NCBI GenBank assembly: GCA_965200825.1
Contig: OZ241385.1
Location: forward strand, 2,666,001 to 2,730,000
DNA: 64,000 bases
Origin: Bin80 sp026709335
Lineage (GTDB): Bacteria > Bacteroidota > Rhodothermia > Rhodothermales > Bin80
Direction: 5' to 3'
Shown here piece by piece: positions 42,857 to 53,355 of the stretch (position 1 is its first letter; each line of letters starts with the position of its first letter). A program made the position numbers and the translations under genes. The notes below the pieces were generated by a model, which had not been told where the DNA came from, ran no database searches, and was given only the letters and a program-made list of their open reading frames with translations.

Positions 42857-45354
42857 TAGCTGTTTTTAGTCGGTTACATGGCTGGGTTGGGATCGTTGTA
42901 CGGTATCCATCCTTCATCTTGGGGTTTGCCTTCCTGATCTCTTTGGCCAGTATCATTCTTGCCGGGAGATTGACCATTGATCCGGATTTTGCCAACCTGA
43001 TTCCAAAATCCTACCCCAGTGTTCAGTCCCTGGAAAAGATCAGAGATACGATTGGTGCAGGAGAGGTTTCCGTGGATCTGGCTATTGAAAGCCCGTCATT
43101 TACGGCAAATCTGGCCTTTGCTGAAGCTGTTGTTCCGCGTGCCATGGCCCTCACAGATTCCGTAACAAACATTCCTTTGTTTGTGCGAGAAGAGCTAAGA
43201 AGAGACACGGAATTTATGGCGGATAATGGGTTATACTTTGCAACGGAAGAGGAACTGAATAGCCTTACAACATGGCTGGAAGATAAGATTTTCGAGGCTA
43301 AGTTGGAAGCAAACCCCTTCTTTTTCAGCCTGGATGATGAAGAGGAAGCAGAGGACGAATCGGATATAGAATCCCTCCAGGAAGTGTTTAATCAGATCGT
43401 AGGTCCTGAATATCTGGTTAATGGTGACAGTACGATTCTCGTTGTACGGTTTTTTGTTGCAGGATCATCTTCCGACGTAGGATATATCGAAGAGATTTAT
43501 AACGCGTTGGAGAATGTGATCCAGGAAGTGGGCCCCAGTTCCTATCAAACGGAAATGGAGACTTATCTTGCGGGCCGCTTGTGGAGGTATCGCATTGAGG
43601 TACGTGCCATTACCGATGACGTAACGGACTCATTCGGTGCCGGAGCACTGGCAGTTCTTTTGGTGCTCATGACCTATTTCTTCGCGAAAGCTCTTCAGCT
43701 CCGGGGCAGGCAGGCGATCTGGTCTGAACTCATGCGGGCACCCCTAACGGCATTTCTCATCGGAATCCCCCTTCTGATGAGCCTGGTCTGGACGGCGGCA
43801 ATCGGCTATCTGGTTTATCAGACGTTGAACTTGTTCAGTTCAACGTTGGGATTGGTTCTTTTCGGGCTGGGGATTGATTATGGGATTCATTTTTATGCCC
43901 GATATATCGAGGAACGTGGAGCAGGCCGCAGTGTAGAGGCTGCTGTGGAGAAGACTTTTATGAGTACCGGGCAGGCGATCGCCATTGGAGCACTTACCAC
44001 TGCAGCGGCACTCTATGTGCTCATGATTGCAGATTTCAAGGGATTTAGTGAATTCGGATTTCTTGCAGGGACAGGAGTACTGGTTGCATTGATCTCCACC
44101 CTTCATATTTTGCCAGCACTTCTGGTTTTATGTGAACGTTGGGGGTTGTTGAACTTTGAGCGTAGGGAAGCTGTGAAATCGTTCACGCTCAGGCCTCTTG
44201 CCGGGGCGCGCGGGTTGTTGGTCGGGTGCATTGTCGTTACGGTCATTGCTCTGTTCATGACGCCTAGAGTTGAGTTTGAATATCGATTTTCTGTTCTGGA
44301 GCCGGAGTACAAAGATTGGATAGCAGTGAATTCGAGAGTTGCAACCGCGTACAGCGATTTCAACCGTAGAAACCCTGCATATATTGTGGTGGATGATCCA
44401 TCAGAGACGCCGTCGGTTGCGGCAGCGCTGCGAGCTAGGATTGAGGAGGACACCATCCTGCATGTAGTGGATTCGGACAGTTTTCGAACGACAATTCAAG
44501 GTGTGGAAACACTTCAGGATCGTTTTCCGCTGAGACCTGCGGATCAGATTGCGAAGATTGACCAGATTGCACACATTCGGGATTCCTTACTCACAGATCC
44601 TGTACTAGCCGGGGATGAAAGTCTGGATCGGGTTCGAAGAGCTGCAGGGACACGCGATCCTATCTTGGTGGAGGATGTGCCGGAAACCTTGAGCAGGCGC
44701 TTTATGTCCAAGTCAGGAGAGCTGGGAGGGTATGTCACCATCTTGCCTGCGGTGGGCCTCTCGGATGGGCGTAAGTCCATGGCGTTTGCGGAAGATGTGT
44801 CAGATATCACGACAGCAGAGGGGAACACGTATCATGCGGGTTCCCCTTCAATTGTGGCCGCCGATGTTTTGCGACTGATGAGACAGGAGAGTCCATATAT
44901 GGTGTTGGCCACACTGGTAATCGTGATGCTTTTGATGTGGGTCAATTTTGGTAAAATTCGGTGGGCACTGTTAGCCATGATGCCGTTGATTGTGGGAATC
45001 ATCTGGATGATTCTGGTGATGCAGGTTTTTGGGATGCGACTCAATTTCTATAATCTGTTCGTGATCCCGGCGATTATCGGGATTGGGAATGATGCGGGGG
45101 CACATTTGGTACATCGATATCGAGAAGAGGGAGCAGGTGCTCTTTTGCGCACATTACGCTCCACAGGAGAGCATGTGAGTATGGGCGCGGTGACTACGAT
45201 GGTTGGATTTGGTGGGCTTCTGTTGAGTTTTCACCCTGGTTTGAATACGATTGGGGCGCTTGCGGTGACAGGTATTGCAACGACCCTCCTGGCTGCTCTA
45301 CTCTTTTTGCCCGCACTGATTCAAGTACAAGAAGATCGCGGTACGCTGACTTAA
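42853..45354 (+). CDS. RND/MMPL-superfamily exporter, HpnN-like
   Basis: 833 residues, starting within the stop of the DUF3047 gene. Two halves each have one transmembrane segment, a large periplasmic loop and a five-helix bundle. The first helix is YPSFILGFAFLISLASIILA; first-half bundle elements are FGAGALAVLLVLMTYFFAKAL and LGLVLFGLGIDYGIHFYARYIEERG; the second has MVLATLVIVMLLMWVNFGKI and FVIPAIIGIGNDAGAHLVHRY. GIDYGIHF and GNDAGAHL match the proton-relay region of MMPL and hopanoid RND transporters. A lipid or lipophilic substrate is likely; no hopanoid genes are in the window. Confidence 0.85.
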   Translation: MIAVFSRLHGWVGIVVRYPSFILGFAFLISLASIILAGRLTIDPDFANLIPKSYPSVQSLEKIRDTIGAGEVSVDLAIESPSFTANLAFAEAVVPRAMALTDSVTNIPLFVREELRRDTEFMADNGLYFATEEELNSLTTWLEDKIFEAKLEANPFFFSLDDEEEAEDESDIESLQEVFNQIVGPEYLVNGDSTILVVRFFVAGSSSDVGYIEEIYNALENVIQEVGPSSYQTEMETYLAGRLWRYRIEVRAITDDVTDSFGAGALAVLLVLMTYFFAKALQLRGRQAIWSELMRAPLTAFLIGIPLLMSLVWTAAIGYLVYQTLNLFSSTLGLVLFGLGIDYGIHFYARYIEERGAGRSVEAAVEKTFMSTGQAIAIGALTTAAALYVLMIADFKGFSEFGFLAGTGVLVALISTLHILPALLVLCERWGLLNFERREAVKSFTLRPLAGARGLLVGCIVVTVIALFMTPRVEFEYRFSVLEPEYKDWIAVNSRVATAYSDFNRRNPAYIVVDDPSETPSVAAALRARIEEDTILHVVDSDSFRTTIQGVETLQDRFPLRPADQIAKIDQIAHIRDSLLTDPVLAGDESLDRVRRAAGTRDPILVEDVPETLSRRFMSKSGELGGYVTILPAVGLSDGRKSMAFAEDVSDITTAEGNTYHAGSPSIVAADVLRLMRQESPYMVLATLVIVMLLMWVNFGKIRWALLAMMPLIVGIIWMILVMQVFGMRLNFYNLFVIPAIIGIGNDAGAHLVHRYREEGAGALLRTLRSTGEHVSMGAVTTMVGFGGLLLSFHPGLNTIGALAVTGIATTLLAALLFLPALIQVQEDRGTLT

Positions 45355-45607
45355 ATACGATTACAAGGTTTTTGAAAAAGGAATAAAAACATGTATTTAT
45401 CAAATATTTTCATTCCTTGTATTTCGCCACTATATGCAAATCCGGGGCTATTCGCACTGGACCCGGTCTTTCGGATTGACAGCTACTCAGGCAGAGAAAC
45501 GGGCACAAAGGCCAAAGACAACCCGATATGGTTGCAATTGCGTCACAGGTTGTAACGGGGGTTACCTCTAGGGTTGCAGGACTTTCGTGAGGTTAATAGG
45601 TTTGAAC

Positions 45608-45790
45608 TCAATTCCTTCTTTCTGGAAAGCAAAGATTCTCTACTCTTTCCGCCATTTCCTTGGCCCTGTCCAGCATTCGCTCGGCATCAATCATGATGTC
45701 AATGTCTCCCGATTTAAGAGCTTTTTTGTGCACAAGTTTTGCCTCCTCCAAAAGACGCGCTGCATCGCGTTGCAATTCATCCCTTTTCAT
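45608..45790 (-). CDS. Small helical/coiled-coil protein
   Basis: A 60-residue, highly charged frame: MKRDELQRDAARLLEEAKLVH, then KKALKSGDIDIMIDAERMLDRA and KEMAERVENLCFPERRN. It is one continuous amphipathic helix with heptad leucines and a short loop (SGDID), a pattern unlikely by chance in the noncoding stretch after the exporter gene. The plus-strand frame across the same bases has no such order. It is isolated and carries no recognised domain. Role unknown. Confidence 0.45.
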   Translation of the reverse strand: MKRDELQRDAARLLEEAKLVHKKALKSGDIDIMIDAERMLDRAKEMAERVENLCFPERRN

Positions 45791-46173
45791 GATGTTTTCA
45801 GAAATCAGTTGAGGTACATGGCTGGTACCAAGGAAATTGGAAGGGGTTCCGTTTTGTTTGTCCTTCGGGAGTCTGTATTAATTTGGGGTAGATAAAGAAA
45901 GCCGGATTTCTAAAAATTTGAATGCACGTTTTCGTAACGGAGGAGCGCTATCACAAAAACCCGCCGCAGAATATGCGGATTTGATGATAGATAAAAGTGT
46001 TCGTTGCCCCTACAAAACTACGAAATAGTTTCTGAGGGTTTACATCAAATCTGGTGTCGCAAGGATAGTGTATGTATAGATATGCCCACAGAACAATCCA
46101 GCGGTGTTGTGCAGAAATAGATCTAAAGCATTATTTTGGAGTTATACTCTATAACATTAGTGAAGTATGTACC
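45791..46173. other. Intergenic region upstream of the TPR gene
   Basis: No supported gene. The plus-strand frame of the TPR gene is open upstream to 46072 but lacks signal-peptide sense there. I see no strong promoter hexamers, only AT-rich runs near 46110-46160. Confidence 0.35.
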
Positions 46174-47394
46174 ATGAAACGTAATCTTTTAATCTGTGCA
46201 TTGGGCTTTATAATAGCCTTTCATTTTCCCCATGAAACCCAAGCGCAACTTCGTAAAGCAAACCGCGCACTGGAGCGAGGAAATCATACCGAGGCGATGG
46301 AACTCGCTTCCGAGTTGATGACGGAGAAACCGGATGATCACAAGACCTGGGATCTGCTGGCTCGTATTCACGACGCTCAAGCCGCTCAAGCCTCCCAAAT
46401 TTCAATGGAGGAGTACATCATTCATGTACAGGAAATGGTGGCTGCATACAATAAAGTCGCGGAGCTTCGATCCCAAGAGGCAGATAATATAAACAACCGA
46501 TTGCAGCTCTTTTATATGCAGAGCTTCAATCAGGGGATTGAGCAGTTTAATAATGCTCAGGCAGTGGCTGATGATGAAGGACTTCAGGCAGAGCATTTTC
46601 AGAACTCAGCCAAGTATTTTCAGGCAAGCTCAATTGCGTCTCCTGACTCATCAGGAGCTTATATTAACTGGGCTTATGCATTGCTTGGAGCCGGGGATAG
46701 CCAAGCAGCAATAGAACCACTGAAACTGGCTTTGGAGTATGGAGAGCCAGAGATAGAACTGTACAGCTTTTTAGCTCGAATCTATCTCACAAGTGATAGG
46801 GCTTCCGATGCTGTGCCTCTTCTGGAAAAAGCAGTCGAAGATTTTCCAGACAATTCGGAACTCCAGAGTTATCTGTTGAATGCGTACAGCGAAACCGGAC
46901 AGGACGATCGCGCTCTGGAAAAATATGCCGAAGCAGTTACCAACAACCCGGAAAACGAGATCTATCGATATAATTATGGATCCCTGTTGTTGCAGAGAGA
47001 ACTGTTTGATGACGCCATAGAGCAACTCATGGTTGCCGTAGAGATCAATCCCCAGTATGTTGATGCCTACTATAACCTGGGGGCTGCCTATATCAACAAA
47101 GCAAATACTGTTCAGAAGAAAATTACCGCCCTGGATGATGAGATGCGTGAGCGAGACGATGAGTTGTCCGCCGAAGAAGAGCAGAGCATGATGGAAGATA
47201 TTGATGATCTTGTAGAGGAGCGCAAGGCGTTATATCAGCTATCTATCGCACCTCTGGAAAGTGCTAAAGAGTACGCAGAGCAGGAAGAAGAGCGTTCTGT
47301 CCAGGAGATCTGTGCGGCATTGTTTCAGGCATACGCCCAGACGGGTCAGGATGAAGCCAAGATCATGTCAGTCAGTGAATGTGCTGGCATGTAG
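46174..47394 (+). CDS. Exported TPR-repeat protein
   Basis: About 406 residues from the ATG at 46174, chosen because MKRNLLICALGFIIAFHFP is a signal peptide ending QTQAQ-like. Repeats of tetratricopeptide type follow: ANRALERGNHTEAMELASEL, YINWAYALLGAGDSQAAIEPLKLAL, ELYSFLARIYLTSDRASDAVPLLEKA, SYLLNAYSETGQDDRALEKYAEA and YYNLGAAYINKAN, with a charged coil (DDEMRERDDELSAEEEQ) near 345-365. It is a periplasmic scaffold of unknown partner. Its 3' end overlaps the opposite GT4 gene by 27 bases. Confidence 0.85.
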   Translation: MKRNLLICALGFIIAFHFPHETQAQLRKANRALERGNHTEAMELASELMTEKPDDHKTWDLLARIHDAQAAQASQISMEEYIIHVQEMVAAYNKVAELRSQEADNINNRLQLFYMQSFNQGIEQFNNAQAVADDEGLQAEHFQNSAKYFQASSIASPDSSGAYINWAYALLGAGDSQAAIEPLKLALEYGEPEIELYSFLARIYLTSDRASDAVPLLEKAVEDFPDNSELQSYLLNAYSETGQDDRALEKYAEAVTNNPENEIYRYNYGSLLLQRELFDDAIEQLMVAVEINPQYVDAYYNLGAAYINKANTVQKKITALDDEMRERDDELSAEEEQSMMEDIDDLVEERKALYQLSIAPLESAKEYAEQEEERSVQEICAALFQAYAQTGQDEAKIMSVSECAGM

Positions 47395-48456
47395 TTCGTG
47401 CAAGTGGCGAACATAAAGTTCAGCGACGTTGGGCCAACTGAAATTTGTGGCTGTATGTGTGCGAGTTTGTGCACGCATTTCCGGGGTCTTGGGGTAGTTT
47501 AAGATGGCCTCTTTGAACTTTTTGACATCTCCGCTCGGGACAAGTTGCCCGTTGACTCCGTTTGTGATGACATCTCTGATTCCTTCAAGAGCGGCTGCGA
47601 TTGCTGGTGTTCCGGATGCCCCGGCTTCAAGCATCACTACCCCAAACCCTTCCATATCTCCCGAAACAGGAAGGTTGGGCATGATCAGAAGATCGGATTC
47701 TCTGTAGAGTATCGCGAGATCTTCATCGGAAGCACGTCCTAACAGGTGAACACGGTCTTCAAGCCCGCGTAACTTGGCCGCTTTTTGTATTGCGTCCTGT
47801 TCCGGTCCTGTTCCGGCGATTTTATACTGGACATGGACAGGGAGTTGGGGCATTACTTGGTCAACAAACCAGGTAAATCCCTTTCGTTTGACCAAGCGGC
47901 CAACACTGAGAAGTTGCAGGCCAGTTTTTTCTTTTTCGGTTCCGAGCGTATATCTTGAAAGGGTAACTCCGTTCGGAGTCACCCGAATACGAGACGGAGG
48001 CATTCCCCGTTTTTCACATTCTGTCGCCGTAGCCTGACTGACTGGCAGAACGCTGTCCAGAGCGTTCAAGGTACGGCGCACTTGTAAAGTCTGATAAATT
48101 CCGGGGAGTGTTACATCTCGCCCGTGTGCAATCGCAGAAAGCTTAATGTTTGCGGAGCTACATTTCTTGCGTATAAGGGTTGCCAGTGCACCCGTAACCA
48201 TGGAAGAGAACAGCACGACATCCATTTCTTTTTTTGTAGCCATTTTGTGTAGGCGCACCGCGGTGGTTGCCAGCCAGGGAGCACACTGAATGTGGTGCCA
48301 TTTCCATGCACTGCGCAGAACCAGTTGCTGATAGTCCAGATCATCTCTTTTGCCCAGCGCATCTGCGAGCTCTACGGCAACGCGCTGCATGCCCCCGATA
48401 CTTTCAAGAGGGCTGTTCTCGGGAGGAAACGAATGAGAGACAAACAGAAGACGCAC
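47368..48456 (-). CDS. Glycosyltransferase family 4 (GT-B fold), first
   Basis: A 362-residue enzyme: RLLFVSHSFPPENSPLESIGG at the start, acceptor-side GT-B domain, then donor-side LLSVGRLVKRKGFTWFVDQVM, HLLGRASDEDLAILYRESDLL and the GT4 E-x7-E type segment GDMEGFGVVMLEAGASGTPAIA (near 275-296). It transfers an activated sugar, retaining anomeric configuration; acceptor unknown. It lies 2 bases downstream of another GT4 gene on the same strand, so the two likely act in sequence on one glycan or glycolipid. Confidence 0.9.
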   Translation of the reverse strand: MRLLFVSHSFPPENSPLESIGGMQRVAVELADALGKRDDLDYQQLVLRSAWKWHHIQCAPWLATTAVRLHKMATKKEMDVVLFSSMVTGALATLIRKKCSSANIKLSAIAHGRDVTLPGIYQTLQVRRTLNALDSVLPVSQATATECEKRGMPPSRIRVTPNGVTLSRYTLGTEKEKTGLQLLSVGRLVKRKGFTWFVDQVMPQLPVHVQYKIAGTGPEQDAIQKAAKLRGLEDRVHLLGRASDEDLAILYRESDLLIMPNLPVSGDMEGFGVVMLEAGASGTPAIAAALEGIRDVITNGVNGQLVPSGDVKKFKEAILNYPKTPEMRAQTRTHTATNFSWPNVAELYVRHLHELHASTFTD

Positions 48457-48458
48457 AG

Positions 48459-49721
48459 CTATGCAACGGCCTTCTGAATATGCAGATCAGGCCCGGCAGG
48501 AGCAAGGCCAGAGATCTGATATTCAGGGTGATTCTTCCAGATTTCCTGATAGTAACTAGCTAAGGTTCCCATTACACTTTTCCACTCAAATGCTAAGGCT
48601 CGTCTGCGGGCTGCTTTTCCCAGTTGCTTCCGAAGAGAGGGTGCCTCAACAAGTTCTTGTATTCGCGTCCGGAACGCGGAGACATCGTGGGGAGGCAAGA
48701 GATAACCCGTCTCTCCGTCGAGTACGAGAAAGTCACTACCGCTGGCATTTGCACATATGGATGGGAGTCCGGAGGCCATAGCTTCCAGGGTTACATTGCC
48801 GAAGGTCTCCGTTTCGCTGGGAAACAGAAATACATCGCTGGAGGCATACGCAGTGGCAAGTTCCTTTCCGTGCAGGGGGCCTGTAAAAACAGTGTTTTGG
48901 AGCTGTTCACTCAACGCGCTTCGCGCCGGGCCATCTCCAACTACGAGACTCTGATGAGCGATGCCCTGTGCTCTAAGCTGTTCTATGACTTTTCCAAGAA
49001 CAGAAAGATTTTTTTCCCAAACCAGACGCCCGACATACGTAATCACCACATCTTTTTCTGTAAAGCCGTGGGCAGATCGCCATTGCTCACTGCGGTGGCG
49101 CGGAGAAAACCGGTGAGAATCCACACCGCGCGCCCAGATCTTAAGGCCATCCGTAATACCCTGTGAACGTAATTTGTCGGCAATACTCGGTGAAGGGACA
49201 TAAACATGCTCAACTTGGGTATAGAACCAGCGCCCATATCGCCATGCAGTGTTTTCAAGAAGCTCTATGCGATAGAGCGGATTATAGGATGCAAAATATT
49301 TCAGATAGGATGCAAAATGCGTATGGTAAGAGGATACCGCGGGGACCTGATTTGCCTTTGCCCACCTCAATGCCTGCGCACCAGCATAATCCGGTGTAGC
49401 GATGTGTACCAGATCCGGTTCAAATGTCTCAAGGCGGGACCAACCTTTTTTGGAAATTCCAACCGTCAAACGATAATCACTTCGACCGGGAAAAGGAATG
49501 GATGGCACGGGAATCAACGTACCATTGTGCGCCAGTGCAGGCGGTTTATTGGTAGTTGGAGCGAAAATGAGCACCTCCGCTCCATGGTCTTCCAGATATT
49601 GAACCAGCCGGTTCAGTGTAAGAGCAACGCCATCAGAAATATGATTATAGGCGCCCGCAAACAGCGCAATCCGTCGACCAGCCACCGGGGCATGGACCGC
49701 AATGTCAGTATATGGTGGCAT
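48459..49721 (-). CDS. Glycosyltransferase family 4 (GT-B fold), second
   Basis: A 420-residue enzyme beginning with an N-terminal linker, then RIALFAGAYNHISDGVALTLNRL, a sequence typical of SqdX/MgtA-like GT4 transferases that build glycolipids or phosphatidylinositol mannosides. Donor domain: VITYVGRLVWEKNLSVLGKVI, SLVVGDGPARSALSEQL, and the catalytic pair in FPSETETFGNVTLEAMASGLPSIC (near 310-332). It likely makes a membrane glycolipid with the following GT4. Which sugar is not visible. Confidence 0.9.
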   Translation of the reverse strand: MPPYTDIAVHAPVAGRRIALFAGAYNHISDGVALTLNRLVQYLEDHGAEVLIFAPTTNKPPALAHNGTLIPVPSIPFPGRSDYRLTVGISKKGWSRLETFEPDLVHIATPDYAGAQALRWAKANQVPAVSSYHTHFASYLKYFASYNPLYRIELLENTAWRYGRWFYTQVEHVYVPSPSIADKLRSQGITDGLKIWARGVDSHRFSPRHRSEQWRSAHGFTEKDVVITYVGRLVWEKNLSVLGKVIEQLRAQGIAHQSLVVGDGPARSALSEQLQNTVFTGPLHGKELATAYASSDVFLFPSETETFGNVTLEAMASGLPSICANASGSDFLVLDGETGYLLPPHDVSAFRTRIQELVEAPSLRKQLGKAARRRALAFEWKSVMGTLASYYQEIWKNHPEYQISGLAPAGPDLHIQKAVA

Positions 49722-49818
49722 GAGAGGGCAATTGGGAGAGAAAACTCAAGAGGTCCTCGAGAGTAGGCGCCGTCAGAGACAAAAAAGTCACAATAGGCCA
49801 ATAGACTCTCAGATTCTC

Positions 49819-52665
49819 CTATGATGTGAGCAAAGGAGTCAAAAAGCGCCCTGTGTGACTTTCAGGAACGCGCGCGATCATTTCTGGAGTCCCGGAAGCC
49901 ACTACATACCCCCCATCCTCGCCCCCCTCAGGTCCGAGGTCAATGACGTAGTCAGCACATTTGATGGTATCCAGGTTGTGTTCAATGATGACAACGGTGT
50001 GTTCAGCTTTGACTAGTTCAGTAAAAGCATCAATCAACTTCTGTATGTCCACAAAATGCAATCCGGTGGTTGGCTCGTCAAAGATATAGAACACATGGCG
50101 ATTTTTTGGCTGAGCCAAGGAGCTTGCGAGTTTGATTCTCTGTGCCTCCCCACCAGATAATGTGGGTGCAGGTTGTCCAAGTTTCAGGTATCCAAGCCCA
50201 ACCACCTGTAAAGGAGAAAGCATGTGACACAGGCGAGGGCGATCACTGAAAAAATCCAGCGCCTCATCAACAGACATGTTGAGCACGTCATGGATATTTT
50301 TTCCTTTGTAGAGGACCTCTAGGACAGCATCACAGTATCGTGTACCGTTACATTCTTCGCAGGGGAGATGGAGATCGGCCAAAAACTGCATTTCCACTTT
50401 GATAGTGCCCTCGCCTGCGCAGGTTTCACAGCGGCCACCCGGAATATTGAAGGAGAAAAAGCCGGGTGTGTACAGTTTTTCTTGTGCTTGTGTGGTTTCT
50501 GCAAAGATGCGCCGGATCAAATCAAATGCATTTACATAGGTGACCGGGTTTGAACGGGAGGATCGACCAATTGGAGACTGATCTACGATTCGAACCGCAT
50601 CCAGGCTTTTGTGAATATGAATGGATTTACACGGAATTGACTCAGGAGAATAATCAAGATCTTTCTCCAGCTTCGTCTTGAGTCCCCGATACAGAACTTC
50701 TTTTACCAACGAAGATTTTCCTGAACCACTGACACCGGTAATGCAGGTGATCAGCTCCAGAGGGATTTGAAGATCGAGGTGTTTCAAGTTATGTGCGTTT
50801 GCTCCCTTGATCTTCACCGCACGATCCCAATAGGGTTTACGACGTTTTTTCGGAATTGAGATGAATTCGTTGCCTCCCAGATAAGCACCGGTTCGAGAAG
50901 TCTTGTGTCGGAGCATGTCGTCAATGGTTCCCTCGAAAACCAGCTCACCTCCCCGAATTCCTGATTCAGGTCCCATGTCAATGATATGATCCGCGCTTCG
51001 GATTACATCCGGATCGTGTTCAACAACGATGATGGTGTTCCCCAGATCCCGCATTCTCTTTAGAATATTCACGAGGCGCAACGTGTCACGTGGATGCAGC
51101 CCAATCGTGGGTTCGTCCAAAACATAGAGTGCTCCAACAAGGGCGCTTCCAAGAGCTGTGGCGAGACGGATGCGCTGGCTCTCCCCGCCGCTGAGAGTCT
51201 CTGAGAGTCGTCCCAGCGTGATATAATCGAGACCGACATCGCTCAGGAAGCGGAGTCGTTTGAGGATTTCTTCAAGAAGGATCTTGGAGGCTTCTTGATC
51301 ATAACGGGTGAGCGATAGCGAGCTAAAAAAATCTTCAGCTTCACGGATAGTCAAATTCATGACCTCCCCAATATGTTTTCCGCCAATCTGAACGTACAGC
51401 GCATCCGGGCGAAGGCGTGCTCCATCGCAGTGAACACAAACGCCGTAGCCTGTGAATCGCGCATTATGCATACGAAAAGTAGGGCGGCGAATATGTTGTT
51501 TTAGATGCTCAAAGAATCCCAAAATTCCCTTATAGGATCCGTCACCATGCCATAGAATGTGCTTGTGTTTCGGGGAAAGACTTTCGTAGGGAGCTTCAAT
51601 ATCTATCTTATGCTTTCGGGCACAAGATAGCATATCCTCATTTTCGTCAGACCAATCCGAACCCTCAAGGGGTTTTATGGCTCCTTCGGATAGCGACAAC
51701 TGAGGTTGCGGGATTACTAATTTTCGATCCGGCCCCTTCGCCATACCGTAACCGTTACACGATTTACAGGCCCCCATCGGGCTGCTGAATGAAAAAAGTC
51801 GAGGCTCGGGGGCCACGAAAGACATTCCGTCACGTTCCAGCCACCAACTGAAATCCAGTTTGGATTCAAGGGTGTCCCTAGAAGAGGGAGAAGGGATGAT
51901 GGCAGAACAAATACCGTTTCCTTCCCCATAGGCAGATTCAATGGAATCCGCGATACGCCCAGTGACCTTTTCATCGTCTTTTTTGGTTACAAGACGATCC
52001 AACAGAACCCATGCCTTGTCTATTGTACTTGGAAGTTTATCCCTCAGATAACGGGATGTTAAATCATCATCTAAGTCATTCAGATTGACCAATTCAATTT
52101 TTCCTCCGATGATAAACAGGAGGCGATGGAGTCCTCTTTCCCGGGAGATTTCGACAGTCAAGGAAGAGTCATCCTCATAATAGACTGGGAACACCAAGTA
52201 GAATCGAGTTCCGTCAGGGAGTTTGGATTGAAGTGTATTGGCAACCGAACGGGGTGTGTCCCGCAAGACTACTTCACCACTGATCGGGGACACGATTTTT
52301 CCGATCTGAGCATAAAGCAGACGCAGGTGATCATAAATCTCGGTTTGGGTAGCTACGGTGGAGCGCGGGTTTTTGGAAAGAACACGCTGTTCGATGGAAA
52401 TGGCAGGTGCCAAGCCCGTAATTGAATCCACATCGGGCTTTTCCATACGCTCGAGGAACTGGCGTGCGTACGAACTCAAACTCTCCATATATCGCCGCTG
52501 TCCTTCTGCGAAAATGGTATCAAACGCCAGACTGGATTTGCCTGAACCAGACGGACCTGTAACAACCACCATGCGGCGCTTGGGGAGGATCAGATCAAAA
52601 TCCTTCAGGTTATGTTGACGAGCTCCACGAACGGTAATGTAATCACGCGAACTTGAATGTGACAT
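49819..52665 (-). CDS. uvrA: Excinuclease ABC subunit A
   Basis: 948 residues, full length. Two ABC modules: Walker A TGPSGSGKSSLAFDT (about 36-50) and TGVSGSGKSSLVKEV (about 636-650); signatures LSGGESQRIRLATALGS (about 485) and LSGGEAQRIKLASSL (about 820). Zinc modules are visible as CKSCNGYG near 300, CVHCDGA near 415, and CETCAGEG with CEECNGTRY near 735-765. UvrA scans DNA for bulky lesions and loads UvrB; mfd at 35067 couples it to transcription. The gene stands alone on the minus strand. Confidence 0.97.
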   Translation of the reverse strand: MSHSSSRDYITVRGARQHNLKDFDLILPKRRMVVVTGPSGSGKSSLAFDTIFAEGQRRYMESLSSYARQFLERMEKPDVDSITGLAPAISIEQRVLSKNPRSTVATQTEIYDHLRLLYAQIGKIVSPISGEVVLRDTPRSVANTLQSKLPDGTRFYLVFPVYYEDDSSLTVEISRERGLHRLLFIIGGKIELVNLNDLDDDLTSRYLRDKLPSTIDKAWVLLDRLVTKKDDEKVTGRIADSIESAYGEGNGICSAIIPSPSSRDTLESKLDFSWWLERDGMSFVAPEPRLFSFSSPMGACKSCNGYGMAKGPDRKLVIPQPQLSLSEGAIKPLEGSDWSDENEDMLSCARKHKIDIEAPYESLSPKHKHILWHGDGSYKGILGFFEHLKQHIRRPTFRMHNARFTGYGVCVHCDGARLRPDALYVQIGGKHIGEVMNLTIREAEDFFSSLSLTRYDQEASKILLEEILKRLRFLSDVGLDYITLGRLSETLSGGESQRIRLATALGSALVGALYVLDEPTIGLHPRDTLRLVNILKRMRDLGNTIIVVEHDPDVIRSADHIIDMGPESGIRGGELVFEGTIDDMLRHKTSRTGAYLGGNEFISIPKKRRKPYWDRAVKIKGANAHNLKHLDLQIPLELITCITGVSGSGKSSLVKEVLYRGLKTKLEKDLDYSPESIPCKSIHIHKSLDAVRIVDQSPIGRSSRSNPVTYVNAFDLIRRIFAETTQAQEKLYTPGFFSFNIPGGRCETCAGEGTIKVEMQFLADLHLPCEECNGTRYCDAVLEVLYKGKNIHDVLNMSVDEALDFFSDRPRLCHMLSPLQVVGLGYLKLGQPAPTLSGGEAQRIKLASSLAQPKNRHVFYIFDEPTTGLHFVDIQKLIDAFTELVKAEHTVVIIEHNLDTIKCADYVIDLGPEGGEDGGYVVASGTPEMIARVPESHTGRFLTPLLTS

Positions 52666-53355
52666 AAGACAGAAATAAATGAAGATATTATATCTTAAGC
52701 ACCCGTTATCAGGAGCGTTAACACGGTTAACAAGTATGCGAACACAATGGGCAAGACCGGAACTCCTGCCTATTTCTTACCATAACATCATCCGTGTTGA
52801 TACCATACCTGCGAGGGATTCAAACAAAAAACAAAAGAACTGTTCCTACAGGGGAATTAAATACAGATTGTTTCATGGAACGCGAAAAAAAGCGGAGAAA
52901 CTTGCAGATTTAGCCAATGCATATTGGTTTATATGCAAAACTATTTCAGTGCAGTGCCAGAAAGAATATAGACGTGCAAAAGGCAGCGAAGAGAAGAATT
53001 TATCGCTCTCTTTCCCTTTTGTCGACCGCAAACTTTGTTATGGATACAGGTATAGGTCACCGCAGAAAAATCGCATCGAATCAGATCAGTTCACCGTCAT
53101 AAAAATGAACCGAAATCAACCCGCGCGAATAGGCACATCTTCAATCTCACTGAATGCGCAATTTGGTTTTCAGATGCAAAAAAAATGTGTGGAGCAGAAA
53201 AACAGCAGCCCCACACAATAGATAGAGCATTTACATTTTTCCGGGAGCAAAAAAGGACGCAAAAAGTAAACTCGTGCGAGCCTTGTTGCCCAACTATCAT
53301 TCATTTCGTAAGTATCGGGGTTTTATAAAAGGCTCAAAAGGGGCCCATTTCGTGT
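52666..53355. other. Long intergenic region between uvrA and the BatA-like gene
   Basis: About 690 bases. A 180-codon plus-strand frame (52679-53221) is open but the product is Lys/Arg/Ser/Asn-rich with no motif, signal peptide or family sense, and I do not accept it as a gene; its length in non-coding DNA is nevertheless notable. The second half is AT-rich and probably holds the promoter for the BatA-like gene. No rRNA, tRNA or DnaA-box cluster was seen. Confidence 0.3.

Noticed and set aside
52679..53221. 180-codon plus-strand frame between uvrA and the BatA-like gene
   Set aside because: No motif, signal peptide, ribosome site or family sense; composition looks like translated AT-rich spacer. 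Kept only as a note because the open length is unusual.
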